From contig DATBKZ010000048.1 in NCBI GenBank assembly GCA_036555615.1, forward strand, positions 15,554 through 79,553: 64,000 bases of DNA, read 5' to 3'. The translations under genes and the position numbers were made by a program. The notes beneath the pieces are model-generated. The model saw only the letters and a list, made by a program, of their open reading frames with translations, was not told where the DNA came from and did not search any database. Shown here piece by piece: positions 33,235 through 42,458 of this stretch. This stretch comes from SG8-41 sp036555615 (lineage in GTDB: Bacteria; Pseudomonadota; Gammaproteobacteria; Burkholderiales; SG8-41). Position 1 is the stretch's first letter. Each line of letters starts with the position of its first letter.

Positions 33235-34122
33235 CTAGAACGGCACGGAGCCGTTCACGGTCACGCGGTGCATCAGGCGGCGCTGGTTCTCGCCGTAATC
33301 GCGCACCGCCAGGTGCTGGCAGGTGCAGTTGTCCCACATCAGCACGTCGCCGGCCTGCCAGCGGTGGCGGTACTGGAACTTCGGGTCGATCAGGTGGCGG
33401 TGCAAAGCCGCGATGAGAGGCAAAGCTTCGGCTTCCCCCATGCCTTCGATGCCGGTGCATTCGCCCTCCGTGACGTAAATGCACTTGCGGCCGGTAACCG
33501 GATGAGTGCGGAAGATTGGATGCGCGACGGGCGGCGTCTTGTCCAGGTGCTCGCGCGTGACTTCGCGCGTCAGGCCCACCGCCGCCTTGCGCGCCTGCAT
33601 CTTGGCGAGGTAGCTGTGCGTCGAGCGCTTGCCCGCGAGCCGGGCCTTGAGCTCCGGTGCGAGCGCGTCGTAGGCAGCGGCCGCACTGGCGAATATCGTG
33701 TCGCCGAGCACAGTTCCGTCCGGGGCGTGCGGAACCTCGATCGCGTGGAGCATCGAGCAGCGCGGCGGGCAGGCGTATGCCGACATATCCGTGTGCCAGG
33801 TGGTGCCGGCATCGGCGAGCCCGATGTAGCGGCCGTTCTCCTTGATGTTCGAGACCAGAAGAACTTCGGGACGCTTCGCCAGACAGGCCTGAGTGTTGAC
33901 GTTGATCTCGACCTCGCCGAAGCGCCGCGCAAAGGCGATCTGCTGCCCTACCGTGATGTTCTGGTGCCGAAAGAAGATCACGCCGTGCTGATTAAACGCG
34001 TCCTCGATGCGCCCGAAGGTCGCCGCGTCGAGTTCCAGCGCGAGGTCAACGCCGCGGATCTCGGCGCCGAGCGCCGCGCCGGTCGGCACGATGCTCACGC
34101 CGGCGACTGCCAGATGAATCAC
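33235..34122 (-). CDS. TauD/TfdA-family 2-oxoglutarate dioxygenase
   Basis: 295-aa non-heme Fe(II)/2-oxoglutarate dioxygenase. The HxD pair is TTWHTDMSAY and the distal His is in RRLMHRVTVNG, where the Arg is the likely 2-oxoglutarate ligand. FFRHQNITVGQQIAFARRFG is the family's N-terminal signature. TauD enzymes hydroxylate taurine, alkyl sulfates or phenoxy acids; the substrate here is unknown. GTG 34122 (VIHLAVAG) with AGGGGA upstream is preferred. The gene begins 19 nt after the Bug-protein stop, so binding protein and dioxygenase are co-expressed. Confidence 0.88.
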   Translation of the reverse strand: MIHLAVAGVSIVPTGAALGAEIRGVDLALELDAATFGRIEDAFNQHGVIFFRHQNITVGQQIAFARRFGEVEINVNTQACLAKRPEVLLVSNIKENGRYIGLADAGTTWHTDMSAYACPPRCSMLHAIEVPHAPDGTVLGDTIFASAAAAYDALAPELKARLAGKRSTHSYLAKMQARKAAVGLTREVTREHLDKTPPVAHPIFRTHPVTGRKCIYVTEGECTGIEGMGEAEALPLIAALHRHLIDPKFQYRHRWQAGDVLMWDNCTCQHLAVRDYGENQRRLMHRVTVNGSVPF

Positions 34123-34141
34123 GGCTTGATATCCCCTGCGG

Positions 34142-35128
34142 CTAGCTGCCGGCACGGATGTTGGCGATCCGGGCGACTTCCTTCCATTTGGCCATCTCGA
34201 CGGGAATCAGCTTCTGGACCTCGGCGGGCGTGCGGTAATCGGCCTCGACGCCCTCTGCTGCGAAGCGCTTGAGGGTCGCCGGCTGCTCGAGATACCGCTT
34301 CATCTCGCCGCTGAGCTTGTTGACCACACCCCGCGGCGTGCCGGCGGGCGCTGCGATCGCCCACCAGTTGTTCGCCTCGTAGCCGGATACGCCGGCTTCG
34401 GCGATGGTCGGCAGATCCGGCGCGGCAGTGGCGCGCTTCGTGCCGGTCGTCGCGAGCGCCTTGATCCGCCCTGATTTCATGTGCGGCAGCGTTTGAATCA
34501 GCGAGCCCAAGTTCACGTGCGCCTGCCCGCCCATGACATCCATCAGCGCGGGGAAGCCACCCTTGTAGATCACGACCAGCATCTTCATGCCCGAGAGGTG
34601 ATTGAACAACTCGCTCGCAAATTGGGCAAAGCCGCCCGAGGTGGCGAGCGTAAGCTTGCCGGGGTTGGCCTTGCCGTGCGCGATGAGTTCCTGCGCCGAG
34701 TTCACCTTGAGCGCCGGTCCTACCGAGAGCACGCTCGGGCCGTATCCCAGCCTCCCCACCCAGGAGAAGGACTTGTGCGGATCGTAGGGCACCTTGCGCG
34801 TCGCCCCGTTCACGGCGAACGCTGCCGAAGCGATCAGCAGCGTGTGGCCGTCGGGTTGCGCGCGCGCCACGATATCGGTGCCGATGATGGCATCCGCCCC
34901 CGGGCGGTTATCCACGACCACCTGCTTGCCCAGGCGCTCGGTGAGATAGAGCGCGAAATAGCGGCCCATGATGTCGTTGCTGCCGCCGGGCGGGAACGGA
35001 ATGATGAGCCGGATCGGCCGCGCGGGATATCCGGCGGCAGACTCCTCCTTCGAACCCTGCTGCGCCGCCTGCGCGCCGCCCGCGGCGGCGAGCAACACGG
35101 CAAAGCACACTGCGAGAATTGTCCTCAT
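34142..35128 (-). CDS. Bug-family (TTT) substrate-binding protein
   Basis: 328-aa Bug protein with a clear signal peptide (MRTILAVCFAVLLAAAGGAQ, cleavage near residue 20). Hallmarks: PIRLIIPFPPGGSNDIMGRY, DNRPGADAIIGTDIVARAQP, GKLTLATSGGFAQFASELF, and a C-terminal basic tail (KWKEVARIANI). ATG 35128 follows GAGAGGGGAGC. First gene of a minus-strand operon with the TauD dioxygenase and perhaps the semialdehyde dehydrogenase; no transporter membrane subunits are nearby. Confidence 0.92.
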   Translation of the reverse strand: MRTILAVCFAVLLAAAGGAQAAQQGSKEESAAGYPARPIRLIIPFPPGGSNDIMGRYFALYLTERLGKQVVVDNRPGADAIIGTDIVARAQPDGHTLLIASAAFAVNGATRKVPYDPHKSFSWVGRLGYGPSVLSVGPALKVNSAQELIAHGKANPGKLTLATSGGFAQFASELFNHLSGMKMLVVIYKGGFPALMDVMGGQAHVNLGSLIQTLPHMKSGRIKALATTGTKRATAAPDLPTIAEAGVSGYEANNWWAIAAPAGTPRGVVNKLSGEMKRYLEQPATLKRFAAEGVEADYRTPAEVQKLIPVEMAKWKEVARIANIRAGS

Positions 35129-35222
35129 GGCGCTCCCCTCTCTTGCGTTAAGCGCACGATACACCAGTCCGGGCCGGAAGAAGCTACACTCCCTCAGTTC
35201 GTTCATCAAACTGGAGCAATTC

Positions 35223-36203
35223 ATGGCAGACGCCAAGGTCGTCTTCCTTCACGGGCTGCACCAGCGGATCGTGGAGGCTATCGTCTCGTTCAATCCCGCC
35301 GGCTTCAGCACCACCGTGGTGGCCGGCAAGTCCCCGGAAGACCAGCAGGTTGAGGCGGTAAGAGACGCCGATTTCATCATGGCGTTCCGCGCGAAGCTCA
35401 CCGAGCGGATACTGCGCTCCGCGAACAAGGCCCGGATGGTGCAGATACTGTCCGCGGGCTACGACAGCATCAATCTCAAGCTCCTGCGCGAGCTGAAGAT
35501 TCCCTGCGCGAACAACGGAGGAGCGAACTCCTGGGCGGTCGCCGACTACGCCGTGCTGGCGATGCTGTCCCTCTACCGGCGCCTGGCGGCGGCCGACCGG
35601 GCGGTGCGGGAGGGCCGGTGGAGCGCCGCAATCGACGGCATGAACACCTTCGAAATGGCGGGGAAGGTGGTGGGCGTGCTCGGATTCGGCAACATCGGCC
35701 AGAAAGTCGCCCGCCGGGTCCAGGCGTTCGATGCGACCGTCCAGTACTACGACAAGTTTCCGCTTTCGCCCGAGCGCGAGCGCGAGCTGAAGGCGAAGCG
35801 GGTGTCGCTGGAGGAGCTCTTCCGCACCTCGGACATCGTCTCCTGCCACGCGCCGCTCACGAACGAAACGCGCCACGTCGTCAACCGCGAGCGTCTTGCC
35901 ATGATGAAGCCGACGGCGGTCATCATCAACACGAGCCGCGGGCCGGTGATCGACGAGTCGGCGCTGTTCGAGGCGCTCCAGCAGAAGCGCATCGCGGGCG
36001 CCGGCCTCGACGTCTTCGAGAAGGAGCCGGTCGATCCCGCCAATCCCCTCCTCAAGCTGGAGAGCGTGGTGGTGTCGCCCCACAGCGCGGGCACGACCTG
36101 GGACACCTGGTTCAGGCGCGCCGATTTCGCCTACAAGAACATGAAGCGCGTGTGGGACGGGCAGCCGCCGCAGGCCGTCGCCACCGATTACGACGCGGAA
36201 TGA
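35223..36203 (+). CDS. D-isomer-specific 2-hydroxyacid dehydrogenase
   Basis: 326-aa NAD-dependent D-2-hydroxyacid dehydrogenase. The Rossmann motif is VGVLGFGNIGQKVARR, the catalytic Arg is in NTSRGPVIDE, Glu in VFEKEPVDP, and His in SPHSAGTT. NNGGANSWAVADYAVLAML is the substrate-side signature. It reduces a 2-oxo acid or oxidises the D-hydroxy acid; the substrate is unspecified. The stop overlaps the start of the first module A gene (ATGA), so it is the apparent first cistron of that operon. Divergent from the Bug gene at 35128. Confidence 0.92.
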   Translation: MADAKVVFLHGLHQRIVEAIVSFNPAGFSTTVVAGKSPEDQQVEAVRDADFIMAFRAKLTERILRSANKARMVQILSAGYDSINLKLLRELKIPCANNGGANSWAVADYAVLAMLSLYRRLAAADRAVREGRWSAAIDGMNTFEMAGKVVGVLGFGNIGQKVARRVQAFDATVQYYDKFPLSPERERELKAKRVSLEELFRTSDIVSCHAPLTNETRHVVNRERLAMMKPTAVIINTSRGPVIDESALFEALQQKRIAGAGLDVFEKEPVDPANPLLKLESVVVSPHSAGTTWDTWFRRADFAYKNMKRVWDGQPPQAVATDYDAE

Positions 36204-38158
36204 AACTGAGGGGCCGGTCCCTCCTCACGCTCCTCGCGCTGCTCTGTGCGGCGTCGGCGACGGCCGCCGGCACCGTGGAGATCGCCGCGGCGGTGGGGTT
36301 TACCGATACCTACCAGCCCGGCCGCTGGACGCCTCTGAGCGTCACCGTGACCAATCACGGAGACGACCTGCGCGGCGAGCTCGAGGTGCAGGTAGCCGGC
36401 GGTGACGAGCTGCGCAACCGGCTGTTCGAAACCGTTCACCGGCGCCAGCTCGAGCTCCACCGCAATTCACGCAAGACCCTGCAGTTCACGGTGTTCCTGC
36501 AGGGGCCGTCGCATCCGCTGCTGATCCGTGTGCGCTCGGGCGAGAGGGAGCTGGCTCGAGCGGAGATTGATCTGCGCACACGCTTCGCCGCCGAGCGCCT
36601 GCTGCTGGTGCTCAGCCGGGATGCCGATCTCGATTACCTGAACGACAGCGCAGCCAGGGGCCTGCGGGTGCTCTATCCGCATCCCGAGCTCCTGCCCGTG
36701 CACTGGCGGGGATACGACGCCGTAGCCGCAATGGTGGTGCATGGGGTATCCCTGGAGCGGCTGAGCGATACTCAGTACGACGCCCTGCACAAGTGGATTG
36801 CCCAGGGCGGGATCCTTGCCGTGTCCGGCGGACCCGATTACGCCCTGCTTCGAAGCCCGCGGCTTTCCGCCTTTCTGCCCGGCGCGCCCCTGGGGATGAC
36901 GCGCATCGACGGCAGCGTCCTCCAGCGCGCCTTTTCCGCTTCCCTCGACGTCTCGCGCCCCGTTTACGTTAACCGGCTCGGTCCCTTCCGCGGGCGCGCA
37001 AGTCTGAGCGCGGGGACCGTGCCGCTCATCGTGGAACACGCGCTTGGACTCGGTCGGGTGCTCTACCTGACATTCGACGTGGCAGGCCCTCCCTTCGATC
37101 GCTGGGACGGCATGCGCGAGCTGTGGCGGGAAAGCCTGCGCTTGCCGCCAGCGGCAGATTTATCCCTTAGCGCGCCGGAACCGGTGCTCGGAAACCCGCT
37201 GATGTCCCTTATTCGTGCCGGGTCCACGAATTTCCCTTCGCCTGCCACGGTGTTCTACTTTCTGGCACTCTATCTGGGCCTGCTGCTGGCAGGGTACTGG
37301 TTTTCCGTGCGCGAGACGCAGCGCCGCTGGCTGGCTCCGCTCTGGAGCTGGGCCGCGCCGGTGCTGTTCGCTGCTGCGGCGTGGTTGCTGTTCGGCCCGA
37401 CCATGTTTCCGCGCGGCGCCACCGCGGTGGCGGCGGCGCTGATCGAGCCATTCCCGGGCAGCATCTACGCGCGGCTTGCGCTGGACGTGGGCGTGTACTC
37501 GAATCGAAGCGGCGCGCTGCACCTGGAGTACCGCGGTGCCGAGCCGGTGCTCTACCCGACCCGCCAGGCACAGCGGGACGGCATCGTGGATAACTGGGTG
37601 TTTGGCGAGGGACCACAGCGCTTTCTCGAGCCGCTGGACCGGCGACGCTACGTGCTGCACGCGCTCGAGGGGGAAGACGTGATCACGTTCAATCTTGACG
37701 CCTCGGTGCACGACGAGGCGACGGCGCTCCGGCTCGTTCTGGACAACGCCAGCGGACGGGCCCTGAAGGGCCTTTGGCTGGTGTTCGATGGCTACGCCTA
37801 CGAGCTCGGTTCCATCGAGGCCGGTGCGCGGGTTGAGCGCGAGCTCGTCCGTCGTACGGACGGCCTTGAGGTCGGGGATGCGCCCTGGAAATCCGCGCTC
37901 AAGCCACCCCCCGGGGTTCCGGTGCAAACGATGGAGCCGGCCAGGATTCTGCTCGAGCGCAAGGCGCGGGAAATGCGCGAAAGCGGCTATCCCGGCCGGG
38001 GTCACGCGCTGCTGATCGGCTACACGGAGAACCCGTTTCGGCCGGCGGGCGTGAGCGCCGGCTGGCCACGCCGGGAACAGGCGCTGATCGCGGTCCGGGT
38101 TGCGACGTTGCCTGGCTTTGCGGCGGCAGGCGCCGGCAGCAGGCATCAGGACAGATGA
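36200..38158 (+). CDS. module A: membrane-anchored extracytoplasmic protein with GATase-like domain
   Basis: 652-aa protein. Signal peptide or anchor at 1-24 (LLTLLALLCAASATAAG), a beta-rich extracytoplasmic domain (about 25-135), a DUF4350/GATase-like domain around HKWIAQGGILAVSGGPDYALL (about 150-330), two transmembrane segments near 350-375 and 380-405 (FYFLALYLGLLLAGYWF, APVLFAAAAWLLFG), and a C-terminal domain. The ThuA/GATase-like fold and the position beside MoxR and VWA genes resemble proteins in aerotolerance-type (bat) and related operons, but I do not recognise a named family. The start overlaps the dehydrogenase stop and its stop overlaps the permease start. Confidence 0.75.
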   Translation: MKLRGRSLLTLLALLCAASATAAGTVEIAAAVGFTDTYQPGRWTPLSVTVTNHGDDLRGELEVQVAGGDELRNRLFETVHRRQLELHRNSRKTLQFTVFLQGPSHPLLIRVRSGERELARAEIDLRTRFAAERLLLVLSRDADLDYLNDSAARGLRVLYPHPELLPVHWRGYDAVAAMVVHGVSLERLSDTQYDALHKWIAQGGILAVSGGPDYALLRSPRLSAFLPGAPLGMTRIDGSVLQRAFSASLDVSRPVYVNRLGPFRGRASLSAGTVPLIVEHALGLGRVLYLTFDVAGPPFDRWDGMRELWRESLRLPPAADLSLSAPEPVLGNPLMSLIRAGSTNFPSPATVFYFLALYLGLLLAGYWFSVRETQRRWLAPLWSWAAPVLFAAAAWLLFGPTMFPRGATAVAAALIEPFPGSIYARLALDVGVYSNRSGALHLEYRGAEPVLYPTRQAQRDGIVDNWVFGEGPQRFLEPLDRRRYVLHALEGEDVITFNLDASVHDEATALRLVLDNASGRALKGLWLVFDGYAYELGSIEAGARVERELVRRTDGLEVGDAPWKSALKPPPGVPVQTMEPARILLERKAREMRESGYPGRGHALLIGYTENPFRPAGVSAGWPRREQALIAVRVATLPGFAAAGAGSRHQDR

Positions 38159-38949
38159 TGCGAAGCAATCCGCTGGTCACCGAGGTTCTGGTCGGAACCA
38201 CCCGGGCTGGCAAGGCTCAGCTCGACTATATTGGCCTGCTGGTGCTGCAGGCGGTGGTGCTGTTGCTTTGGTGGCCGAAAGTCGGAGTGGCGCAGATGCT
38301 GGATAGCCAGCACGGTCCGCACGCTCTGGCGGCGGTGGTCATGGCCGTGGGCGTCACCCTGGCGTACTTCGCGCTGCGTGCGGGCGCGGAGGAAGTCATG
38401 CTGCCGGGCCAGCACGGACTGCGGGACTGGGCGCTGGCGACCCCCCTCGGTCTGGGTCGGGTACTCGGCGGCTACCTGCTGGGTCAGGTCGTTCACAGCC
38501 TGTATCTGCTGGCGCTTTCCGCGCCCTTGCTGTTGACGGCCTTCACCGTTTCCGGGGGGGAATGGGCTGCGCTCGGGTGGTGCCTGGCGGCGGCGCTCCT
38601 CCAGGCCCTGTTCTACCGGTTGTCTGGCGCGATGACACACCTTGCAATCGGGCAGCATCGCGGCGAGACTTACTTCACCGTGCGCGCGATCTTGCTGCTG
38701 ATGTACGTCCCGGTCGGCTGGCTCGTGCCCCTCACCAGCCATATTGCGTTCACATCCCGCGCGCTCGGTGAGAGCACAGCCACCCGACCGGAATCCGGGT
38801 CGGTGCCCGACGAGTGGGTGTTCCTGGCGCTCTACGCGGGCTTGAGCGTGCTCGCGACGATCGTGCTGCATCGCTTGCTCGCGCGCGCGCGACGCGGCAT
38901 GGCGGGTTCCCAGGCCGGCGCCAGGGTCGGCGAGGCAGTCACGTCATGA
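38155..38949 (+). CDS. module A: ABC-2-type permease-like membrane protein
   Basis: 264-aa protein with six transmembrane segments and short loops, arranged like ABC-2-family permeases (NPLVTEVLVGTTRAGKAQLDY, then TPLGLGRVLGGYLLGQVVHS). No ABC ATPase gene lies within the operon or upstream; the next ABC ATPases are the peptide-transport ones at 47.3-49.3 kb, on the opposite strand. Two adjacent ATGs (38155, 38158) are possible starts; the first forms an ATGA overlap. It overlaps the next gene by 4 nt too. Confidence 0.75.
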   Translation: MMRSNPLVTEVLVGTTRAGKAQLDYIGLLVLQAVVLLLWWPKVGVAQMLDSQHGPHALAAVVMAVGVTLAYFALRAGAEEVMLPGQHGLRDWALATPLGLGRVLGGYLLGQVVHSLYLLALSAPLLLTAFTVSGGEWAALGWCLAAALLQALFYRLSGAMTHLAIGQHRGETYFTVRAILLLMYVPVGWLVPLTSHIAFTSRALGESTATRPESGSVPDEWVFLALYAGLSVLATIVLHRLLARARRGMAGSQAGARVGEAVTS

Positions 38950-40529
38950 GCGAGGCCGCTGGCGCACGCAGCCTGTGGCTCGGCAGCCTGCGTCCGGCCC
39001 GGGAACGACTCAGTACGGCAATGGCCGCCCTCATCCGCGCACGGCGCCTGCAGGTGCTCGTGGACAATGGTTTCGGCGGCCTGCTGGTGGGACTCGGCCT
39101 GGCCACGTTCGCGGTGCTGGTGGCCCGGCTGGTGCCCCTGCCCTATTCGCCGTGGCAGCTCGGGGCTGCGTTGGTGATCACCGCTGTGGCGCTTGCGCTG
39201 CTCGTGGGCTGGCGGCGGCGCCCCGATTCCCTCGAGGTTGCCATCCGTGCGGACCTGGCGCTCAAGCTCAAGCAGCGTCTGAGCACGGCGTGGGAAATCA
39301 TGACCGTTCGCGGCGATTCCGAGCTGGCCGAGCGGCTTTCCGTGCAGGCGGTCAAGGCGGGGCTGCCGACCCACCCCGGGCGGCTGTTTCCGTTGCGGGT
39401 GAACCGCTGGGGGCGTCTGGCGCCGCTGGCGGCGATAGCGCTGCTCCTCGCGAGCGCGGTCGATCTCGGCTGGATGCAAGCGCCGGCGCCGCGCGAAGTC
39501 GATGAGCAAGTGGTGAGAGAGGGCCAGCGCCTCGGCGCGTTCGGACGCGCGATGCAGGAACGAGCGCGGCGCGACCGGCTGCCACGCAGCGCCAGGCAGG
39601 CCCAACAGCTCGAGCGCCTGGGAGCGCATATGGAGAGCGGCGCGCTCGCCCGGGGCGAGGCCCTCGGGCAACTGCGCGGGATGAGGGATGCGCTTGACGA
39701 GGAACGGATGCAGGCGCTGGCTGAGGCAAACCAGACCGATATTGGCCCGTTGCGCGGGGAGGGCTCGCCGCTCGCCTCGGATCCGGACACGCGGGCAGCG
39801 CTCGAGTCCATCCAGCGCTGGACCCCGGATAGCGCCGACACCCGCGCCCTGGCGAAGCAGCTTGCTGATCTCGAGCGCTCGGGTGTCCCGCAGCGCGACC
39901 TGGAGGACGCACTGAGGCGCCAACTGCCGGAAGACAATGAGGGACTGAGGGAGATGCTCGAAAAACTGGCGCAAGTCGACCGCGCGCGCAGGGAGGACAG
40001 AGAATTGCAGAGCGCGCGCGAGCAGGTGCGTCTGGCGCTGGAGAATCTGGGCGAGCCCGGTTCCGGGACGGACGGCGGACGCAGCCCGGGAGTCGACCTC
40101 GACTTTGATGAGGAGGACGATCGCGGCGGCAAGAGCGCCGCGGACGCGGCGGCCGACGGACGCCGGCGCACCGAGATGGCTCGTGGCGCCACGGGAGCCG
40201 ATTCGCCGGGCGATTCCAGCGGCGCCCCGAAACGGCAGCACGCGCCGGCTGGCCCGGATTCGAGGGACACGGGGCCGGTCCTGAAGCCGGAGGGCCAGGC
40301 GCGCGAGGGCGAGGTGTTCGTGACCGAGGCACGCATCCATCCGAGGACGGCTCGACCGAGTGTGGAGAACGTAGCGATGAGCAGCGAGTATGCGTCACAG
40401 GTGGAGGATGTGCTCTCCAGGGAAGAGTACCCGGCCCATTACAAGGAGTTCGTCCGCAGGTATTTCCTGACACTCAGCCGGGGCCGCGTCCCGCAACAGC
40501 AGCCAACTGACACACGAGGAGCAAAGTGA
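38946..40529 (+). CDS. module A: membrane protein with coiled-coil and acidic C-terminal region
   Basis: 527-aa protein. Three hydrophobic segments (about 43-62, 68-90 and 158-178) are followed by a long charged helical region (about 180-370, repeated L/E/R-rich heptads such as QAQQLERLGAHMESG and LEKLAQVDRARREDRELQ). Then comes a low-complexity acidic/Gly segment (DLDFDEEDDRGGKSAADAAA) and a final conserved-looking tail ending YKEFVRRYFLTLSRG. It resembles the DUF4175-type proteins of MoxR loci in layout, without an assigned activity. It overlaps both neighbours by 4 nt. Confidence 0.7.
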   Translation: MSEAAGARSLWLGSLRPARERLSTAMAALIRARRLQVLVDNGFGGLLVGLGLATFAVLVARLVPLPYSPWQLGAALVITAVALALLVGWRRRPDSLEVAIRADLALKLKQRLSTAWEIMTVRGDSELAERLSVQAVKAGLPTHPGRLFPLRVNRWGRLAPLAAIALLLASAVDLGWMQAPAPREVDEQVVREGQRLGAFGRAMQERARRDRLPRSARQAQQLERLGAHMESGALARGEALGQLRGMRDALDEERMQALAEANQTDIGPLRGEGSPLASDPDTRAALESIQRWTPDSADTRALAKQLADLERSGVPQRDLEDALRRQLPEDNEGLREMLEKLAQVDRARREDRELQSAREQVRLALENLGEPGSGTDGGRSPGVDLDFDEEDDRGGKSAADAAADGRRRTEMARGATGADSPGDSSGAPKRQHAPAGPDSRDTGPVLKPEGQAREGEVFVTEARIHPRTARPSVENVAMSSEYASQVEDVLSREEYPAHYKEFVRRYFLTLSRGRVPQQQPTDTRGAK

Positions 40530-41527
40530 GTGACGAAGCACGTCTCGCGCTCGCGCACGAGCGGCTGGACGCGCTGAGGCGCCAGATCGAGCGGCGAATC
40601 GTCGGACATCAAGAGCTGATCAACGGCATACTCGCCTGCCTGCTCTCGTCCGGCCACGCTCTGCTGGAAGGCGTGCCGGGTCTGGGCAAGACGCTGCTGG
40701 TCAAGACCCTGAGCGATGCGCTGCACCTGGAATTTTCCCGCATCCAGTTCACCCCGGACCTGATGCCCGCAGACATCATCGGCACCCAGGTGGTGCTGCA
40801 GGATGACGAGGGCCGCCGGCACTTCCAGTTCCAGCCGGGCCCCGTGTTCACACAGCTCCTGCTCGCCGACGAGATCAACCGCGCGACGCCGAAGACCCAG
40901 TCCGCGCTGCTGGAAGCGATGGAGGAGAAGCGCGTCACCGTCGGGCGCACCGGGCATGCGCTGCAGGAGCCATTCATGGTGCTCGCGACGCAGAACCCCA
41001 TCGAGATGGAAGGCACCTATCCCCTGCCCGAGGCCCAGCTCGATCGCTTCCTGCTGAAGCTCAAAGCCACCTTTCCCGACGCCGGTGAGCTCTCCGCGAT
41101 CGTCGATCGCACGACGGGCGCGCCCATGCCGGCGGTCGACCCGGTGCTGGACGCCGGGGAACTCCTGGATTTGAGGGAGCTCACGCGCTCTGTGGTAATC
41201 GCCAATCACGTGAAGGACTACGCGATCCGCATGGTGCTCGCCACCCACGCCGCGAACGGGCGCGCGACGCCAATGGTTCGCCGTTACGTGCGCCACGGCG
41301 CCAGCCCGCGCGGGCTGCTCGCCGTGGTCCTCACTGCCAAGGCCCTGGCGCTTTTCGCCGGACGCATCAACGTGAGCTTCGATGACCTCGCAGCCGCCGC
41401 GCCGCCGGCGTTGCGGCACCGCATCCTGCTCAACTTCGAGGGCGAGGCGGAAGGGATCGACGTGGAAGACCTGATCGCGGAAGTCGTCCGCGAAACGCCG
41501 ACTGTGCCCGGGGAGGCGCGCGCCTGA
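40526..41527 (+). CDS. moxR: module A: MoxR-family AAA+ ATPase
   Basis: 333-aa MoxR AAA+ ATPase. Walker A GVPGLGKT at residues 49-56, Walker B LLLADEINRA around 111-120, sensor 1 in VLATQNPIE, and the lid domain with ASPRGLLAVVLTAKALAL. MoxR ATPases act as chaperones that mature or activate VWA-domain partners and metal enzymes. GTG 40526 follows GAGGAGC and overlaps the previous stop. Two VWA-type genes and a DUF58 gene follow, the canonical bat-type order. Confidence 0.95.
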   Translation: MSDEARLALAHERLDALRRQIERRIVGHQELINGILACLLSSGHALLEGVPGLGKTLLVKTLSDALHLEFSRIQFTPDLMPADIIGTQVVLQDDEGRRHFQFQPGPVFTQLLLADEINRATPKTQSALLEAMEEKRVTVGRTGHALQEPFMVLATQNPIEMEGTYPLPEAQLDRFLLKLKATFPDAGELSAIVDRTTGAPMPAVDPVLDAGELLDLRELTRSVVIANHVKDYAIRMVLATHAANGRATPMVRRYVRHGASPRGLLAVVLTAKALALFAGRINVSFDDLAAAAPPALRHRILLNFEGEAEGIDVEDLIAEVVRETPTVPGEARA

Positions 41528-41543
41528 GCCGGAGCCGGTAGCC

Positions 41544-42458
41544 ATGGCGATGAATCCGCTCGAGGCATCCGTCGCCGGCGGCGATCTCGTCTTCGACGAC
41601 GAGTTCCTGCGCAAGCTGGAGCAGCTCGAGCTGCTCGCGCGCAAGATCTTCCGGGGCCTGCTGCGCGGGGAGCACACGACGTCGCGCCGTGGGCGAGGGC
41701 TCGAATTCTCCGACTTCCGGCACTACCGGCCTGGCGACGACTTCCGGCACATCGACTGGAACATCTACTCTCGGCTGGATCAGCTCTTCCTCAAGCTGCA
41801 CGCCTCAGAGGACGATGTGACGCTGCATCTCATCCTGGACGCGAGCGCGAGCATGGGCTGCGGCGAACCGTCGAAATTCGATCACGCGCGGCGACTGGCC
41901 GCGGCGCTGGCCTACATCGCGCTGCACCATCTCGATCGCGTCGGCGTGAGCGCCTTCTCAGAGGGGCTGGGAGCGGCCCTGCCCCCCATCAAGACGCGGC
42001 ACCACATGGCCCGCCTGCTCGCCTTCCTCGGCGAGCTGTCCTGCGCCGGGATGACCCGTTTCGACTCGGCCCTGCGTGCCTTCGCAATGCGTACGCGAAA
42101 CCCGGGATTGGTGATCCTGATCTCCGACCTGCTCGGCGCCGGGAACATCCAGGATGGCATAGAGGCTCTGCGTCACGGCGGACACGACGTGGTAGTGATC
42201 CAGCTGCTCGCGGAGTCGGAGATCGACCCGCCGCTCGAGGGCGCCTTGCGCATGGTCGACGTGGAGACTGGGGACGAGCTGGAAGCGACCGTCGACGATG
42301 ATCTGCGCAGGCTCTACCAGAATCGGCTCGAGCGCTACTTGCAGGACGTGGAGCGCTTCTGCCGACAGCTTAGCGTGGAATACCTGCGTGCCAGCACGGC
42401 CATCCCGTTCGAGGACGTCGTCCTCAAGTACCTGCGCCAGGGGGTGCACCTGCGGTGA
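41544..42458 (+). CDS. module A: DUF58 (VWA-like) protein
   Basis: 304-aa cytoplasmic protein. RGRGLEFSDFRHYRPGDDFR followed by IDWNIYSR is the DUF58 signature at 50-76, and a VWA-like MIDAS motif DASAS lies at 99-103 (LILDASASMGCG). It ends with LRASTAIPFEDVVLKYLRQ. DUF58 proteins pair with MoxR in bat-type operons. It lies 16 nt after moxR and overlaps the next start by 4 nt. Confidence 0.94.
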   Translation: MAMNPLEASVAGGDLVFDDEFLRKLEQLELLARKIFRGLLRGEHTTSRRGRGLEFSDFRHYRPGDDFRHIDWNIYSRLDQLFLKLHASEDDVTLHLILDASASMGCGEPSKFDHARRLAAALAYIALHHLDRVGVSAFSEGLGAALPPIKTRHHMARLLAFLGELSCAGMTRFDSALRAFAMRTRNPGLVILISDLLGAGNIQDGIEALRHGGHDVVVIQLLAESEIDPPLEGALRMVDVETGDELEATVDDDLRRLYQNRLERYLQDVERFCRQLSVEYLRASTAIPFEDVVLKYLRQGVHLR

